Program-made: the position numbers and the translations under genes | Part shown: piece by piece, positions 28,400-37,819 of the stretch | Layout: each line of letters begins with the position of its first letter | Position numbering within the stretch: position 1 is the first letter of the stretch | Notes under the pieces: model-generated | What the model saw: the letters and a program-made list of their open reading frames with translations, nothing else | Told to the model about the DNA's origin: nothing | Databases searched by the model: none | Source of the DNA: Celeribacter baekdonensis | GTDB lineage: Bacteria; Pseudomonadota; Alphaproteobacteria; Rhodobacterales; Rhodobacteraceae | Reading direction: 5' to 3' | Assembly (NCBI RefSeq): GCF_003047105.1 | Contig: NZ_CP028475.1 | Coordinates: 682,001 to 746,000 of the forward strand | DNA: 64,000 nt

Positions 28400-29505
28400 T
28401 GACGAACCAACCAAAACCTGAACGTAAGCCACTTATTTCGCTTCAGAATATCCAAAAGCACTATGGTGAGTATCACGCGCTGCGGGGGATCAACCTTGAG
28501 ATTGGCGAGGGCGAATTCTTTTCCCTTTTGGGTCCGTCGGGGTGTGGCAAGACCACGCTTTTGCGCACCATCGCCGGGTTTGAAGACATCGATTCCGGCT
28601 CTGTGATGCTTGCAGGCAAGGACATGATGGGCGTGCCGGCCAACAAACGGCCGACCAATATGGTGTTCCAATCCTATGCGATTTTCCCGCACCTGACCGT
28701 GGCCGAAAATGTCGCCTTTGGTCTGCGCAAATCACCGATGTCAAAGGCGGAAAAAGCCCAAGCCGCAGAGGCCGCGCTCGAAATGGTCGGTCTTACGGGC
28801 TATGGCAACCGCGCCGCTCATGCGCTGTCTGGTGGTCAACGCCAACGGGTTGCGCTGGCCCGCGCTCTGGTCCTCAAACCGAAAGTGCTGCTGCTCGATG
28901 AGCCGCTCTCAGCCCTGGATCGCAAGATGCGCGAACAGATGCAGGTCGAGTTGATCAAGCTGCAACGCGAGGTCGGCATCACCTTTATCCTCGTCACCCA
29001 TGACCAAGAAGAAGCGTTGGTCATGTCCGACCGGATCGCTGTGATGTTTGAAGGCGAGATCGCGCAATGCGATGATCCCGAAGTGCTTTACCGCCGCCCC
29101 AAAACCAAACGCGTGGCGGATTTTATTGGCGTGATGAATTTTCTCCCCGCCACATGCCGCCACGAGGCCGGTAAGAAAATCGTCAATATCGTTGGTCTGG
29201 GAGAAACCGAAATCACCGATGACCAATGCCCCGAAGGCTTCCCCGAGGGCGCGGCTACAGTCGGGTTCCGCCCGGAAACCTTGACCATTCTTTACGATAC
29301 ACAGACGCCGACCCATCGCGAGTCCCCGGCCTTGATCGAAGAGGTCGTCTACTACGGCGACATGACCTATTACGACGTGAAATTCGATGGGGTGGACACG
29401 CCTGTGCGCCTGTCGATGCGCAACCTGTTTGGTCGTGACGTGCTCGAGGTCGGCACCCGCGCCCGCATAAGCTGGTCGCCCGGCGCTTTGGTCGTCTTCG
29501 GCTAA
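28399..29505 (+). CDS. spermidine/putrescine-type ABC transporter ATP-binding protein (PotA-like)
   Basis: A 368-residue ATPase with Walker A GPSGCGKTT, signature LSGGQRQR, Walker B LLLDEPLSALD, switch His in LVTHDQEEALVMSD, and a C-terminal TOBE domain. It drives the importer formed with the two upstream permeases and starts on the last base of the permease stop codon. The 3' end of the gene (coding ALVVFG and stop) is partly duplicated in the spacer that follows, and a further degenerate copy forms the terminator at 29553-29585. Confidence 0.93.
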   Translation: MTNQPKPERKPLISLQNIQKHYGEYHALRGINLEIGEGEFFSLLGPSGCGKTTLLRTIAGFEDIDSGSVMLAGKDMMGVPANKRPTNMVFQSYAIFPHLTVAENVAFGLRKSPMSKAEKAQAAEAALEMVGLTGYGNRAAHALSGGQRQRVALARALVLKPKVLLLDEPLSALDRKMREQMQVELIKLQREVGITFILVTHDQEEALVMSDRIAVMFEGEIAQCDDPEVLYRRPKTKRVADFIGVMNFLPATCRHEAGKKIVNIVGLGETEITDDQCPEGFPEGAATVGFRPETLTILYDTQTPTHRESPALIEEVVYYGDMTYYDVKFDGVDTPVRLSMRNLFGRDVLEVGTRARISWSPGALVVFG

Positions 29506-29573
29506 AGCCAATAAAACAAGCGCTTTGGTCGTGTTCGGCTAAAACAAGAAAGCGGGCTTTGGTCATGTACGCC
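29484..29573 (+). repeat. degenerate direct repeats copying the 3' end of the ABC ATPase gene
   Basis: The 23 bases at 29484-29506 (end of the gene with its stop) recur at 29521-29543 with one change. A shorter match (GCTTTGGTCATGTACG) starts at 29556. The third copy provides the left arm and loop of the terminator. Confidence 0.7.
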
Positions 29574-29585
29574 AAAGCCCGTTTT
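29553..29585 (+). terminator. Rho-independent terminator of the polyamine-type ABC operon
   Basis: CGGGCTTTGG pairs perfectly with CCAAAGCCCG around a 9-base loop and is followed by TTTT. On the minus strand the stem is followed by CTTTCTT, so it may also stop transcription from the convergent tetR gene. Confidence 0.85.
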
Positions 29586-29609
29586 ACGTCTGAAAATAGA
29601 CAGATGTCG

Positions 29610-30230
29610 CTATTTGTCCTGTGGGATCAACCCCAGCCCGCGTAGGTAAATCCCGATGCCGGTTTCCAACAGGTCTTCGGGCGGAAACGGGCTTTTGGTG
29701 CCAGGGGAGCCGCGGGCAAAGAGTTCAACCACGCCATGCGACATCGCCCAGATATGGGCCGAAACCATTTGCGGCGGCGGGCGGTTCTCGGCCGGGATAT
29801 GTTCGGACAGGTTGACGGCGGCCTGTTCCATCACGCCCAACGCGCGTGTGGCGACCTGATACAGATCGGGCGTGCGTTGCACCGAAATGCCGGACTCAAA
29901 CATCGCCACATAATGCCCCGGATATTTGCGCGCAAAGGCCAGATAGGCCCGGCCCACGGCTTCGAAACTCGCCAAGGCGGAGGGCTGTCCGGTCTCATAG
30001 GCGTAATCCAACAGATCGGCGAAGACCTCGTAGCCTTGTCGGGCAATCTCGGCGATCAAGTCCTCGCGGCCCTCGAAATGGCGATAGACGGCGGCGGGGG
30101 TCACGCCTGCGGTCTTTGCCGCTTCGGACAAAGAAAACCCGGTCGGGCCTTTTTCCTCAATCAGGCTCAGAGCCGCATCGACCAAGGCCTGACGCAGATT
30201 GCCGTGATGATAGCCGCGCTTTTTGGTCAT
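29610..30230 (-). CDS. TetR/AcrR family transcriptional regulator with WHG domain
   Basis: A 206-residue repressor-type protein. The N-terminal helix-turn-helix is clear (HHGNLRQALVDAALSLIEE, FSLSEAAKTAGVTPAAVYRHF). The C-terminal part has the WHG-type ligand region (AHIWAMSHGVVELFARG). It lies 10 bp downstream of ppk2 on the same strand, so it may be co-transcribed with it and could regulate that operon or the convergent transporter. The inducer is unknown. Confidence 0.92.
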   Translation of the reverse strand: MTKKRGYHHGNLRQALVDAALSLIEEKGPTGFSLSEAAKTAGVTPAAVYRHFEGREDLIAEIARQGYEVFADLLDYAYETGQPSALASFEAVGRAYLAFARKYPGHYVAMFESGISVQRTPDLYQVATRALGVMEQAAVNLSEHIPAENRPPPQMVSAHIWAMSHGVVELFARGSPGTKSPFPPEDLLETGIGIYLRGLGLIPQDK

Positions 30231-30240
30231 ACGATGCCGC

Positions 30241-31128
30241 TCATTCGTCCACGTCGCCCGTGGTCAACAAGGCCGGACCATCCACGATCTTATCGTCAAT
30301 CTCGCCCAGGCCTTTTTTATCCTTGCCCCTATAGTCAATCTGGCTGAGCACAGCGCGGATCGCATTGAGGCGTGCGCGGTATTTGTCATCCGATCGGATC
30401 ACCGTCCAGGGCGCGGTGTCACTGTGGCTACGCTCCATCGTCTCTGAAATCGCCACAGTGTAGTCATCCCAGCGCTTGAGGCCCTCAACATCAATCGAGG
30501 ACAGTTTCCACTGTTTCAACAGATCACCCTCACGAGCCAAAAAGCGGCGCAATTGTTCGGCACGCCCGACGTTGAGCCAGATTTTGAAAAGCTGGATGCC
30601 TTCGGAGACCAACATGTCCTCAAATTCGGGAAGTTGGTGAAAAAATTTGTTGCGCTGATCATCGGTGCAAAATCCGAACACTTTTTCCACCACGGCGCGG
30701 TTGTACCACGAGCGGTCAAACAGCACCAATTCACCCTCGGTCGGCAGGTGATCGACATAGCGCTGAAAATACCATTGCCCAGCTTCGCGTTCGGTTGGTT
30801 TTCCCAATGCCACAATGCGGGCTGAGCGGGGATTGAGGTTCTCACGAAAGCGTTTGATCGTCCCGCCTTTGCCCGCCGCGTCACGGCCCTCAAACACCAC
30901 CACAATCCGCTTTCCCGTCTCACGAATATCGGCCAAAAGTTTGACCAATTCGCGCTGCAAGGCGTCCATTTCGTCTTCGTATTCAGATTTTTTCATCCAA
31001 GACGAATAGGGGTAAGTGTCTGACAGAATGTCCTTTTTACTGCCCTCCTCAATGGCTTTGCGGATGCTTTTGGGGGCTTCATCGGAATAATAGCGAGAAA
31101 TCGCGCCATCAAAGGGCAGGTCGGTCAT
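30241..31128 (-). CDS. ppk2: polyphosphate kinase 2
   Basis: A 295-residue PPK2-family enzyme that transfers phosphate between polyphosphate and nucleoside phosphates. It has the Walker A loop GRDAAGKGG at residues 81-89, the lid/Walker B region [13 protein letters not shown], and the conserved [18 protein letters not shown] stretch near the C-terminus. Length fits single-domain class I PPK2 enzymes, which convert NDP to NTP or make polyphosphate. No polyphosphate kinase 1 or exopolyphosphatase gene is in view. The start lacks a strong ribosome binding site. The tetR gene follows after 10 bases. Confidence 0.95.
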   Translation of the reverse strand: MTDLPFDGAISRYYSDEAPKSIRKAIEEGSKKDILSDTYPYSSWMKKSEYEDEMDALQRELVKLLADIRETGKRIVVVFEGRDAAGKGGTIKRFRENLNPRSARIVALGKPTEREAGQWYFQRYVDHLPTEGELVLFDRSWYNRAVVEKVFGFCTDDQRNKFFHQLPEFEDMLVSEGIQLFKIWLNVGRAEQLRRFLAREGDLLKQWKLSSIDVEGLKRWDDYTVAISETMERSHSDTAPWTVIRSDDKYRARLNAIRAVLSQIDYRGKDKKGLGEIDDKIVDGPALLTTGDVDE

Positions 31129-31200
31129 GTCACGGCTTTCGTGTTAATGCTGTTAACAATATGGGCCTTTTGGCACGGGAGTGCAATGCAACTGCGCGCT

Positions 31201-32151
31201 CTAGCGGTCCTCAAGACGTGCGGTCAATCGGTCGACGGCGGCCACAACCTCTTGGGTCGCCACGTGATGTGGCATATGGCCCAGACCCTCAAGCCGCACC
31301 AGATGATCGGAGTCCACATCGCGCGCCAAAGGAGCGGCATGCACCTCAAGACCCACAGTCGTATCCGCCGTGCCATGAACACTTTCGATCGGCAGCATGA
31401 GGGAGGGGTAACCTGTCGTCATATCGCGCAATTGCGCCTTGAGCGTCACGCGCTGTCGGGCGTTAAGCGTTTGGGTCGCGGGGCGGAGGGACAGGCGCGG
31501 TTGGAAAAAGGCAGTATAGCCCTCTGGCGCATGTTGCGGCGCGAACACCGCGTCTATTTCAGAGGCCAAGACCGGGGAGGGCAGATAGGCCATCAGCATC
31601 CAGGAAAAGATGTCGCCGATCACCGGGGTCGCCATCGTTCGGTAAAACAACGAAGGGTCACCCGCCCATTCATGCGAGGCGGCAGAGACCAGAACCAAAC
31701 CGAGCATATTCTCCTGATCCTGCAACGCCCATTCAAGGGCCACCGCACCACCGTAAGATTGTCCCAAAACCATCAGCTTGCGCGGCTCCAGCTCAGAAAT
31801 CGCCTCGCGCAGGGTTTGCGCCTGGGCCGCCAGGCTTTCGTCACTGAGAGCGGGCGAATAACCAAAGCCGGGACGATCGACAACATAGACGCGGTAGCGT
31901 TCCGCAAGTGCCGGAGCGAGACGGAATGTCATGTCATAGGTCGAGCCGGACGCGCCGTGAATCAACACGATGGGAGGCGCGCCCTCAGGGCCGTAGCGCT
32001 CGACATGGACGATTTGGCCGCTCAACGTGGTGACCATCTCGCCGGTTTGCGGCGCTTTGCGCATCGCGATTTGACCGCGCTTTTGGGCGATCAAAACCGT
32101 GGCGGCCATCAAGGCGAGGAGAACCGATAGACATATCAGAGCCTTACTCAC
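31201..32151 (-). CDS. alpha/beta hydrolase, membrane-anchored
   Basis: A roughly 316-residue alpha/beta-hydrolase with one N-terminal membrane helix ([19 protein letters not shown]). It has the oxyanion-hole motif LIHGASGS, the nucleophile elbow GQSYGG (Ser132), and a C-terminal GLGHMPHH holding the catalytic His. The likely start is the GTG at 32151, which overlaps the metA stop region by 8 bases; an ATG at 32169 would overlap by 26. The gene is thus coupled to metA. The substrate is unknown, and relation to methionine synthesis is only positional. Confidence 0.85.
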   Translation of the reverse strand: MSKALICLSVLLALMAATVLIAQKRGQIAMRKAPQTGEMVTTLSGQIVHVERYGPEGAPPIVLIHGASGSTYDMTFRLAPALAERYRVYVVDRPGFGYSPALSDESLAAQAQTLREAISELEPRKLMVLGQSYGGAVALEWALQDQENMLGLVLVSAASHEWAGDPSLFYRTMATPVIGDIFSWMLMAYLPSPVLASEIDAVFAPQHAPEGYTAFFQPRLSLRPATQTLNARQRVTLKAQLRDMTTGYPSLMLPIESVHGTADTTVGLEVHAAPLARDVDSDHLVRLEGLGHMPHHVATQEVVAAVDRLTARLEDR

Positions 32152-33067
32152 CGATCTTCGCCAAATCATACTGCGTGGTTTGATACATTTCGTTGATCCA
32201 GTTGCCGTAAAGCAAATGCGCATGCGAGCGCCAGCGATTCACCGGACGCAACGACGGGTTGTCGTTTTGGAAATAATGCAACGGCGGCACGATGGGCTTT
32301 CCGGCATCGACGTCGCGGCGGTATTCTTCGTTCAACGTGCCGGTGTCATATTCGAAATGGTTGAAAATATAGAGCGCGCGATGCTCCGGGTCTTGTACCA
32401 GACACGGCCCGGTTTCGTCCGAGCCCAACAGCGGGATCAGCGCAGGAACCGCGTCAATTTCCGCTTGGCGCATTTCCGTCCAACGGCTGACCGGGATGTA
32501 ACATTCGTCCGAAAACCCGCGCAGGTAGGGGGAGGCGGGGGCAAGGTTGTTTTGACGGAACAGGCCAAAGGCTTTTTCTGCCAAAATGTGCTTTTTCACC
32601 CCATGGAAATAATTGATCATCGCCATGCCGCCCCAACAGACGCCAAAGGTCGAATGCACATGGGTTTGAGTCCACTCAAACACCTCTTTGAGCTCGTCCC
32701 AATAGGTCACCTCTTCGAACGGCAGATGTTCAATCGGCGCGCCAGTGATGATCAGACCGTCGAATTTCTCGCCCGAGGCTTTGACCTCCTCAAAGGGGCG
32801 GTAAAACTCTTCCATATGCTCGGCGGCGGTGTTTTTGGCCTGATGTTCGCTCATCCGAATCAGTTTGAAATCAATCTGTAACGGTGTTGCGCCGATCAAA
32901 CGGGCGAACTGATTTTCGGTCTGAATTTTCTTCGGCATCAGGTTCAAAAGCGCGATGCGAAGCGGGCGAATTTCCTGAGATTTGGCCCGGCCTTCGCCCA
33001 TGACCATCACGCCCTCGGCCGAGAGCACGTCATAGGCGGGTAGGTTTTCGGGCAAGGTGATGGGCAT
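32144..33067 (-). CDS. metA: homoserine O-acetyltransferase, MetA type
   Basis: The 307-residue enzyme acylates homoserine at the first dedicated step of methionine synthesis. The nucleophile is Cys144 in FGVCWGGMA; the catalytic Glu lies in HFEYDTGT and the His nearby. In TGAPIEH the residue after Ile is Glu113. Structural work on the MetA family ties Glu at this site to acetyl-CoA use and Gly (E. coli) to succinyl-CoA, so an acetyltransferase is predicted despite the metA name. It is probably in an operon with the P-loop gene upstream (29 bp) and the hydrolase downstream. No SAM-II riboswitch can fit in the short leader. Confidence 0.93.
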   Translation of the reverse strand: MPITLPENLPAYDVLSAEGVMVMGEGRAKSQEIRPLRIALLNLMPKKIQTENQFARLIGATPLQIDFKLIRMSEHQAKNTAAEHMEEFYRPFEEVKASGEKFDGLIITGAPIEHLPFEEVTYWDELKEVFEWTQTHVHSTFGVCWGGMAMINYFHGVKKHILAEKAFGLFRQNNLAPASPYLRGFSDECYIPVSRWTEMRQAEIDAVPALIPLLGSDETGPCLVQDPEHRALYIFNHFEYDTGTLNEEYRRDVDAGKPIVPPLHYFQNDNPSLRPVNRWRSHAHLLYGNWINEMYQTTQYDLAKIGE

Positions 33068-33096
33068 AGTCAGGTCCTTCGTGGTGGAAGAGTGAT

Positions 33097-33969
33097 TTAG
33101 GTCTGCGCAGCCTGCAAATCAAGCGCCGAGCCAATGAGCGCGTCAAAGCCTTCGGGGGTTTTGGCCGCGGCCACGTCTTCGGCGCTCACGCTCACCCCCC
33201 AATTTTCGGCCATGGCGGCATAGCGCGGCTGACGGTGGGCGAGGGCGCGGGCATAGGTGTAGCGGATGAAATCATCGGGGTTGACCTCGGCTTCGCTGAC
33301 GCGGTTCTCGCTGAGGTATTCGTCCCAGATCGCCGCCAAAAACTCCGGCTGATAGGCCATCGGTTTGGGCGCGCGATCAAAGCGACGGATCAACTCTTCG
33401 GTATGGGCCTCCGAGCCCTTGATCCAGACCAAAAGCGCATCTTTCGAGAGGGCTTTGAGGATCGGATCACTCGGGTCTTCGGCATCGACCCATTCACAGA
33501 TCGACCCGCCTGTGTCGCACACAAAATGCGGATAGCCGTAGAGGTCCTGGGCGCGATGGATGAAGTGCCCCGTGTCTAAAAGCGCGGCTTCTTCGGCGGC
33601 ACGAAACAGCGCCTGACGGCGTTGAAATTCGGCCATCGGGATGCCGCCAAGCTCCGGCGCGCCGGGTTTGCCGAGGAAATAGGACACCGGGGCGAGATTG
33701 TTAAAGGTGATGTTGGATTTGATATAGATGCTGTCGGACAGGAATTGATCGCGCAAAAACGGATCGCGCATCGCGACCTTTTTGAGGTTGTCGTCAATCG
33801 CCTCGCCCAGATAGCGCGTGCCGATGCGGTAATCGACCGAGTAATGATACCAGGCTTTGGTGTCTCGCAACATGTTGGAAATATGGGTTTTTCCAAGGCC
33901 TGACATGCCAAAGAGAATGACTCTTTTGGCGCGACAATCACGCCAGTCTTTGCCCGAGGTGTAACTCAT
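33097..33969 (-). CDS. P-loop ATPase/kinase-like protein of unknown function
   Basis: A 290-residue protein with a clear Walker A motif at residues 21-28 (GMSGLGKTH) right after the first strand (KRVILF), as in nucleotide kinases and small ATPases. A further [11 protein letters not shown] segment followed by LLVWIKG resembles a core strand arrangement of P-loop kinases. The ATG at 33969 follows AAAGGA, and the upstream open frame is not supported. It lies 29 bp before metA on the same strand. It might phosphorylate or bind a metabolite, but no family member of known function is recognised. Confidence 0.78.
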   Translation of the reverse strand: MSYTSGKDWRDCRAKRVILFGMSGLGKTHISNMLRDTKAWYHYSVDYRIGTRYLGEAIDDNLKKVAMRDPFLRDQFLSDSIYIKSNITFNNLAPVSYFLGKPGAPELGGIPMAEFQRRQALFRAAEEAALLDTGHFIHRAQDLYGYPHFVCDTGGSICEWVDAEDPSDPILKALSKDALLVWIKGSEAHTEELIRRFDRAPKPMAYQPEFLAAIWDEYLSENRVSEAEVNPDDFIRYTYARALAHRQPRYAAMAENWGVSVSAEDVAAAKTPEGFDALIGSALDLQAAQT

Positions 33970-34044
33970 CTCGCATCCTTTGTTGATCTTCCCTTGGGTG
34001 CCATGTGGGCGCGGCTGGAGCAAGGGGTTTTGGCACGGTCTGTA

Positions 34045-34968
34045 TTATGTTTGCGCCGGTTTGATGCCTTTGAGCCGCGTCAAAATCCGACCATCAATCA
34101 CCAAAAGCCCAAGCGCGATCAAACCAAATCCGGCATAGGCCGAGGGCGAGAGGCTTTCGCCCAACACAACGGCCCCGAGCGCGATCGACACCGGGGCGAC
34201 GATCAACGTGGTCAGCGACGTGTTGCCCGCCCCCGCAGATTTGAGCACGCGGTAGTAGATCAAATAGGTCACGCCGGTGGCCATCACCGAAAGGTACAAC
34301 AGCGCCCTCCAAGTGGAGGCCATGAGAGACATCGGCGGCGGACCAGACGTGACAAACGCCACGGGCAGGGCAAAAATGGCAGCCCCCGACAGCATCCCTG
34401 CGGCGGCGACTTGCGGTTTGAGATCGCCCAAAAGTCTGCGGCCAATGACATTGGACAGGCCATAAGACATCGTCGCCGCGATCATCGCCAATTGGCTCAG
34501 CGAGGTCAGATCAAAGGCATGAAGCGCATCCGGGCCGATCACCGTGACAATGCCCAAAACGCCCAAAATCACCCCCGCACCTTTGCGCAGGCCGAGCTTT
34601 TCATCGGCAAAAAACAGCGCCGCAAACAGCACGCCGAAAATCGCGGTGGCGGCGTTGAGAATGCCCGCAAGCCCTGAGGGAATGCGATGTTGCGCCCATG
34701 TGATCAAAAGAAACGGCAGGGCGGAGGTCAGGCAGCCGACCACGATAAAACGCCACAAATAGTGGCGCATTGGCGGGACCGGCAGGCCTTTGATCAAGAC
34801 ATAGGACCATAACACCAGCGCCGCGATGGTGACGCGCCCGGCGACGACCCAATAGATCGGCAACTCGCGGATCAACAGCGCGACGGACAGGAACGACCCG
34901 CCCCAGAGCAATCCCATGGCGGCAAGGCCAAGCCATGCGGCGGCGGAAATGGTTTTTTGCGGGGCCAT
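34045..34968 (-). CDS. DMT superfamily (EamA) transporter
   Basis: A 307-residue membrane protein with ten predicted helices in two EamA repeats, for example AMGLLWGGSFLSVALLIREL in the first and LSVMATGVTYLIYYRVLKSA in the second. EamA proteins mostly export amino acids or other metabolites. The ATG at 34968 is chosen because it begins the short cytosolic N-terminus and has AGGA upstream. It is separated from the P-loop gene downstream by about 75 bp. Substrate unknown. Confidence 0.9.
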   Translation of the reverse strand: MAPQKTISAAAWLGLAAMGLLWGGSFLSVALLIRELPIYWVVAGRVTIAALVLWSYVLIKGLPVPPMRHYLWRFIVVGCLTSALPFLLITWAQHRIPSGLAGILNAATAIFGVLFAALFFADEKLGLRKGAGVILGVLGIVTVIGPDALHAFDLTSLSQLAMIAATMSYGLSNVIGRRLLGDLKPQVAAAGMLSGAAIFALPVAFVTSGPPPMSLMASTWRALLYLSVMATGVTYLIYYRVLKSAGAGNTSLTTLIVAPVSIALGAVVLGESLSPSAYAGFGLIALGLLVIDGRILTRLKGIKPAQT

Positions 34969-35093
34969 GATGGGTGTCCTGTGGGAACAGTTTCGCTTGG
35001 CGCGGACCATGGCGGAGGGCGCGGGCGCAGGCAAACCGGAATTTGTGCAAAAGAGGATCACGAAATGTGATCGGCAATGTGAAATGCATATGA

Positions 35094-35121
35094 AAAGGCC
35101 CCGCAGAGGGGCGGGGCCTTT
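35094..35121 (-). terminator. Rho-independent terminator of the fadL-like gene
   Basis: AAAGGCCCCG and CGGGGCCTTT form a perfect 10-bp stem with an 8-base loop. On the minus strand it is followed by TTTTC, 37 bases after the porin stop. Confidence 0.8.
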
Positions 35122-35157
35122 GAAACATCCATTTTGACAGGGTGTTTGACCCGTGGA

Positions 35158-36282
35158 TTAGAACGAGTGCGAAATTTTGATGCCAAACGCGGTGGCGTCA
35201 TTGCCTGTGAACTCACCAAATGTGGTGCCCGGTGCCGTTGGGTTTTCGGTTTCGGCATCGCCGATCCAAACGTAGCGCACGCCACCCGAAATCGCGGTTT
35301 GCTCGGTGATCTGGTATTTCAGGCCAAGACCCAGCGAGGCGTAGCCATCGGTTGGGCCGAGGTTGCCGGAATAGCCGCCGCTGGATTTTTCATAGCCAAC
35401 CATGATCGAACCGCTCAGTTTGTCATTGAACCGGCGCCCGACACCCAAGCTGTAGGAGATCGTGTCATTGTCGTAATCGACAAGCGCATCGCCAGCACTG
35501 GCGACATAGGCGGTCGGCGAAATGTCAAAGGCGGTCCATTCGGCCCAACGCACGGAGGCCATCAACAGCGTATCTGCGGCAATCCCGGTTTGAAAATCGA
35601 GATTGACCGATTGCGGCAGGCGGGTTTCCATCGGGCTGTCAAAAACGCCGTTCTCGGTCGTGGTAAAATCATGGGTGATTTCAGAGTTATAGGTCAGAGC
35701 CGCGCGTAGGGCGATGTCGGGGATCTCATAGGCCGCACCGATCACATAGCCCCAATCGGTTTCTGTGGTGGTCTTCATCGTATAGCCGTTGGACAGCGCA
35801 ACTTTGCCTTTCGAGGTCACTTCACGCACACCACCAAGAACCGAGATGCGGTCGTTGATTTTGTAGCGCAGCACTGCAGTCAGGCTGTTGGAGTCGATCG
35901 AGGCTGTCGAACCGACATAGGCGTAGGGCGCGGGGGAGTCCGCGAAGGAATAATTGACGTCAGCCCCAAAAGGTTGGTCAAAAATCAATGCAACGCTGAA
36001 TTTATCGCTGATATCGGTTTTATAGGCGGCACCGACAGATGTGTAGGACTCGACCATGTTGCCAGAGGTCTGACCCAAGCCCGGAACGACAGTCGTGCCG
36101 TCATTATAAGTGCCGGTTTGAACGCCTGATACCGTTGGGTTCACGCTCCCAAACGAGAATTCCAAATAGCTGCCATCTTCAAAAATTGGCGCGATGGATT
36201 GGCCGGACCGGTCGATCCCACCTGCAAATGCGCCTGTCGCACCGACGGTGCAGGCCAATGCCAAAATTGATGTGTTCTTCAT
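35158..36282 (-). CDS. OmpP1/FadL/TodX family outer-membrane transport protein
   Basis: A 374-residue protein with a signal peptide (MKNTSILALACTVGATGAFAG) and many alternating beta strands. It ends in aromatic-terminated strands (AFGIKISHSF) as beta-barrel outer-membrane proteins do. The pattern fits the FadL family, which passes hydrophobic compounds such as long-chain fatty acids or aromatics through the outer membrane. The second Met (36282) is preferred over 36291 because GGAG precedes it. It stands alone with its terminator at 35094-35121. The 228 bp upstream (36283-36510) show no gene and probably hold the promoter. Confidence 0.88.
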   Translation of the reverse strand: MKNTSILALACTVGATGAFAGGIDRSGQSIAPIFEDGSYLEFSFGSVNPTVSGVQTGTYNDGTTVVPGLGQTSGNMVESYTSVGAAYKTDISDKFSVALIFDQPFGADVNYSFADSPAPYAYVGSTASIDSNSLTAVLRYKINDRISVLGGVREVTSKGKVALSNGYTMKTTTETDWGYVIGAAYEIPDIALRAALTYNSEITHDFTTTENGVFDSPMETRLPQSVNLDFQTGIAADTLLMASVRWAEWTAFDISPTAYVASAGDALVDYDNDTISYSLGVGRRFNDKLSGSIMVGYEKSSGGYSGNLGPTDGYASLGLGLKYQITEQTAISGGVRYVWIGDAETENPTAPGTTFGEFTGNDATAFGIKISHSF

Positions 36283-36510
36283 ATTCTCCATCCCTAAACG
36301 AGCCCTGGGCGCGTTTCCTTTATGTATTTTGCCGACACGGTTTTATTTTGTCGATCTGGTGGTTCAGTGGTGTTGTCACTGTCTTGTGATGTCATTGCGC
36401 GAATTGCCGCACTTGTTATGATCTCAGCCTAAGCCTGCGCGAAATTTCAAGCAATTCTGACGCCGCGTCATTGTTTTAAAATGATAAATTGCTGCGCTGC
36501 AACAGCGGGG

Positions 36511-37407
36511 TCACGCGGGTCGCTTTGCTGTGCGCCGGGATTCAGAGAGGATGTTGATGTAATTGGCGGCAAAAATGATACCAGCCCCAATAAAAACAAA
36601 AATATCAAGGCTTTCGCCATAAAGAAGCATCCCAACCACACCGATCACAGGCAGGCGCAGAAAGTCAATGGGCGTGACGATGGAGGCGGGGGCAAGGCTC
36701 AGCGCTTTGGTCAGACAAAAATGCGCGCCAAGCCCGGCCAGAGCGATCCAAACCACCCAAGGTAGGTCCGTAAGCGTGAGCCATGCGGCAGAGCCATCCA
36801 TCATGGCGCAGACAAAGCCAAACAAAAGTTGCAGCGTCACCATCCAGAACATGATGGCGAGGATAGACACGTTGACCGTGCGGGTGAGTTGTTTGGTGAA
36901 CAAAGCCGAGGTGGCAAATCCAAAGGCACAGGCCATGGCGGCAAGCAAACCGATGGACAGGCCATCGGCACCAAACGGGCGGGCCACGATCAGGATGCCG
37001 GCAAAGCCCATCAGCGCAGCCAAAGCCCGTGTTGGGGTCATTTTTTCGCCCAAAAATAGGGTGGCGCCCAAGCCCACGAGAATGGGATAGGAAAATTCCA
37101 GTGCGAAAAGTTGCGCCAGCGGGATCAACGTCAGGGCGAAGAGCCACAGGTTTTGACCGGCAAAATGGCCCAGGTTTCGACCGACGTGAAGCGGCAGGGA
37201 CCGCGGTCTAAGCTCGGACAGGCGGCCCTGAAAAATCGCGACAGGCAAGACGATCATCAGGCCAAACAGCGAGCGGTAGCCCAAAATTTCGAATGTATCG
37301 AGGTTGGCCGACACCAAGCGCCCAGCCACAGCCATGGAAGAAAAGCCGAACACGGCGCCCATCATCCAAAAGGCGGCGCGGATCGGGTGCGTCGGCGCGT
37401 TGGTCAT
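36511..37407 (-). CDS. DMT superfamily (EamA) transporter
   Basis: A 298-residue membrane protein with ten helices in two EamA repeats (AVFGFSSMAVAGRLVSANLD at the start, LRLPVIGVVGMLLYGESLD near the end). Its start codon overlaps the stop of the small monooxygenase gene upstream (ATGA), so the two are co-translated. Sequence similarity to the other DMT protein at 34045-34968 is only at the family level. Substrate unknown. Confidence 0.9.
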   Translation of the reverse strand: MTNAPTHPIRAAFWMMGAVFGFSSMAVAGRLVSANLDTFEILGYRSLFGLMIVLPVAIFQGRLSELRPRSLPLHVGRNLGHFAGQNLWLFALTLIPLAQLFALEFSYPILVGLGATLFLGEKMTPTRALAALMGFAGILIVARPFGADGLSIGLLAAMACAFGFATSALFTKQLTRTVNVSILAIMFWMVTLQLLFGFVCAMMDGSAAWLTLTDLPWVVWIALAGLGAHFCLTKALSLAPASIVTPIDFLRLPVIGVVGMLLYGESLDIFVFIGAGIIFAANYINILSESRRTAKRPA

Positions 37408-37682
37408 AGCACGCTCTTGGTGAAATCTCGGATCATATGTTTGGTGACGCGGCCCCAATCAGAGCTATGGGTGCGGTCCTGATGGGCGGTAAAATCGGCC
37501 TCACTGCGAAACACTTCGCTGACATGAAAACAGCACGGATCAAGTTCGTCTTGCCAAAGATCAAAGGACAGACACCCCGGTTCGGCCTCGCTGAGACGTT
37601 GGTGGCGGGGCAAAAGTGCCACAACGCTCTCGACCTCATGCGCGTCACAGCGCATCGTTCCTGTCAGCATGACTTTTGCCAA
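37404..37682 (-). CDS. antibiotic biosynthesis monooxygenase (ABM) domain protein, putative quinol monooxygenase
   Basis: A 92-residue single-domain ferredoxin-like protein. The ABM pattern is clear: a first strand (KVMLTGTMRC), EPGCLSFDLWQDELDP, then FHVSEVFRSEADFTAHQDRTH. Such proteins are heme-degrading or quinol-type monooxygenases. The best start is a TTG at 37682 with GGGAGGG 6 bases upstream; the ATG at 37670 lacks a site and would trim the first strand. The longer open frame is not supported. It overlaps the DMT exporter by 4 bases, suggesting a shared role in detoxifying or exporting a small molecule. Confidence 0.78.
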   Translation of the reverse strand: MAKVMLTGTMRCDAHEVESVVALLPRHQRLSEAEPGCLSFDLWQDELDPCCFHVSEVFRSEADFTAHQDRTHSSDWGRVTKHMIRDFTKSVL

Positions 37683-37819
37683 ATCGCGCCCTCCCGTCGA
37701 CTGATCCCCCAGTGGCAGCCGTTTTCCTTTTGACTGCTTAGTTCGAACCAGACCAGATTCCAAAGAAAATGCGCTGTGATCACAGAGGCATCCGTGCACA
37801 GGGGGCTTTTTCAAACGCG

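Noticed and set aside
33068..33096. SAM-II riboswitch before metA
   Set aside because: Only 29 bp separate metA from the upstream gene, too short for the structure, and no SAM-II-like pseudoknot is seen.
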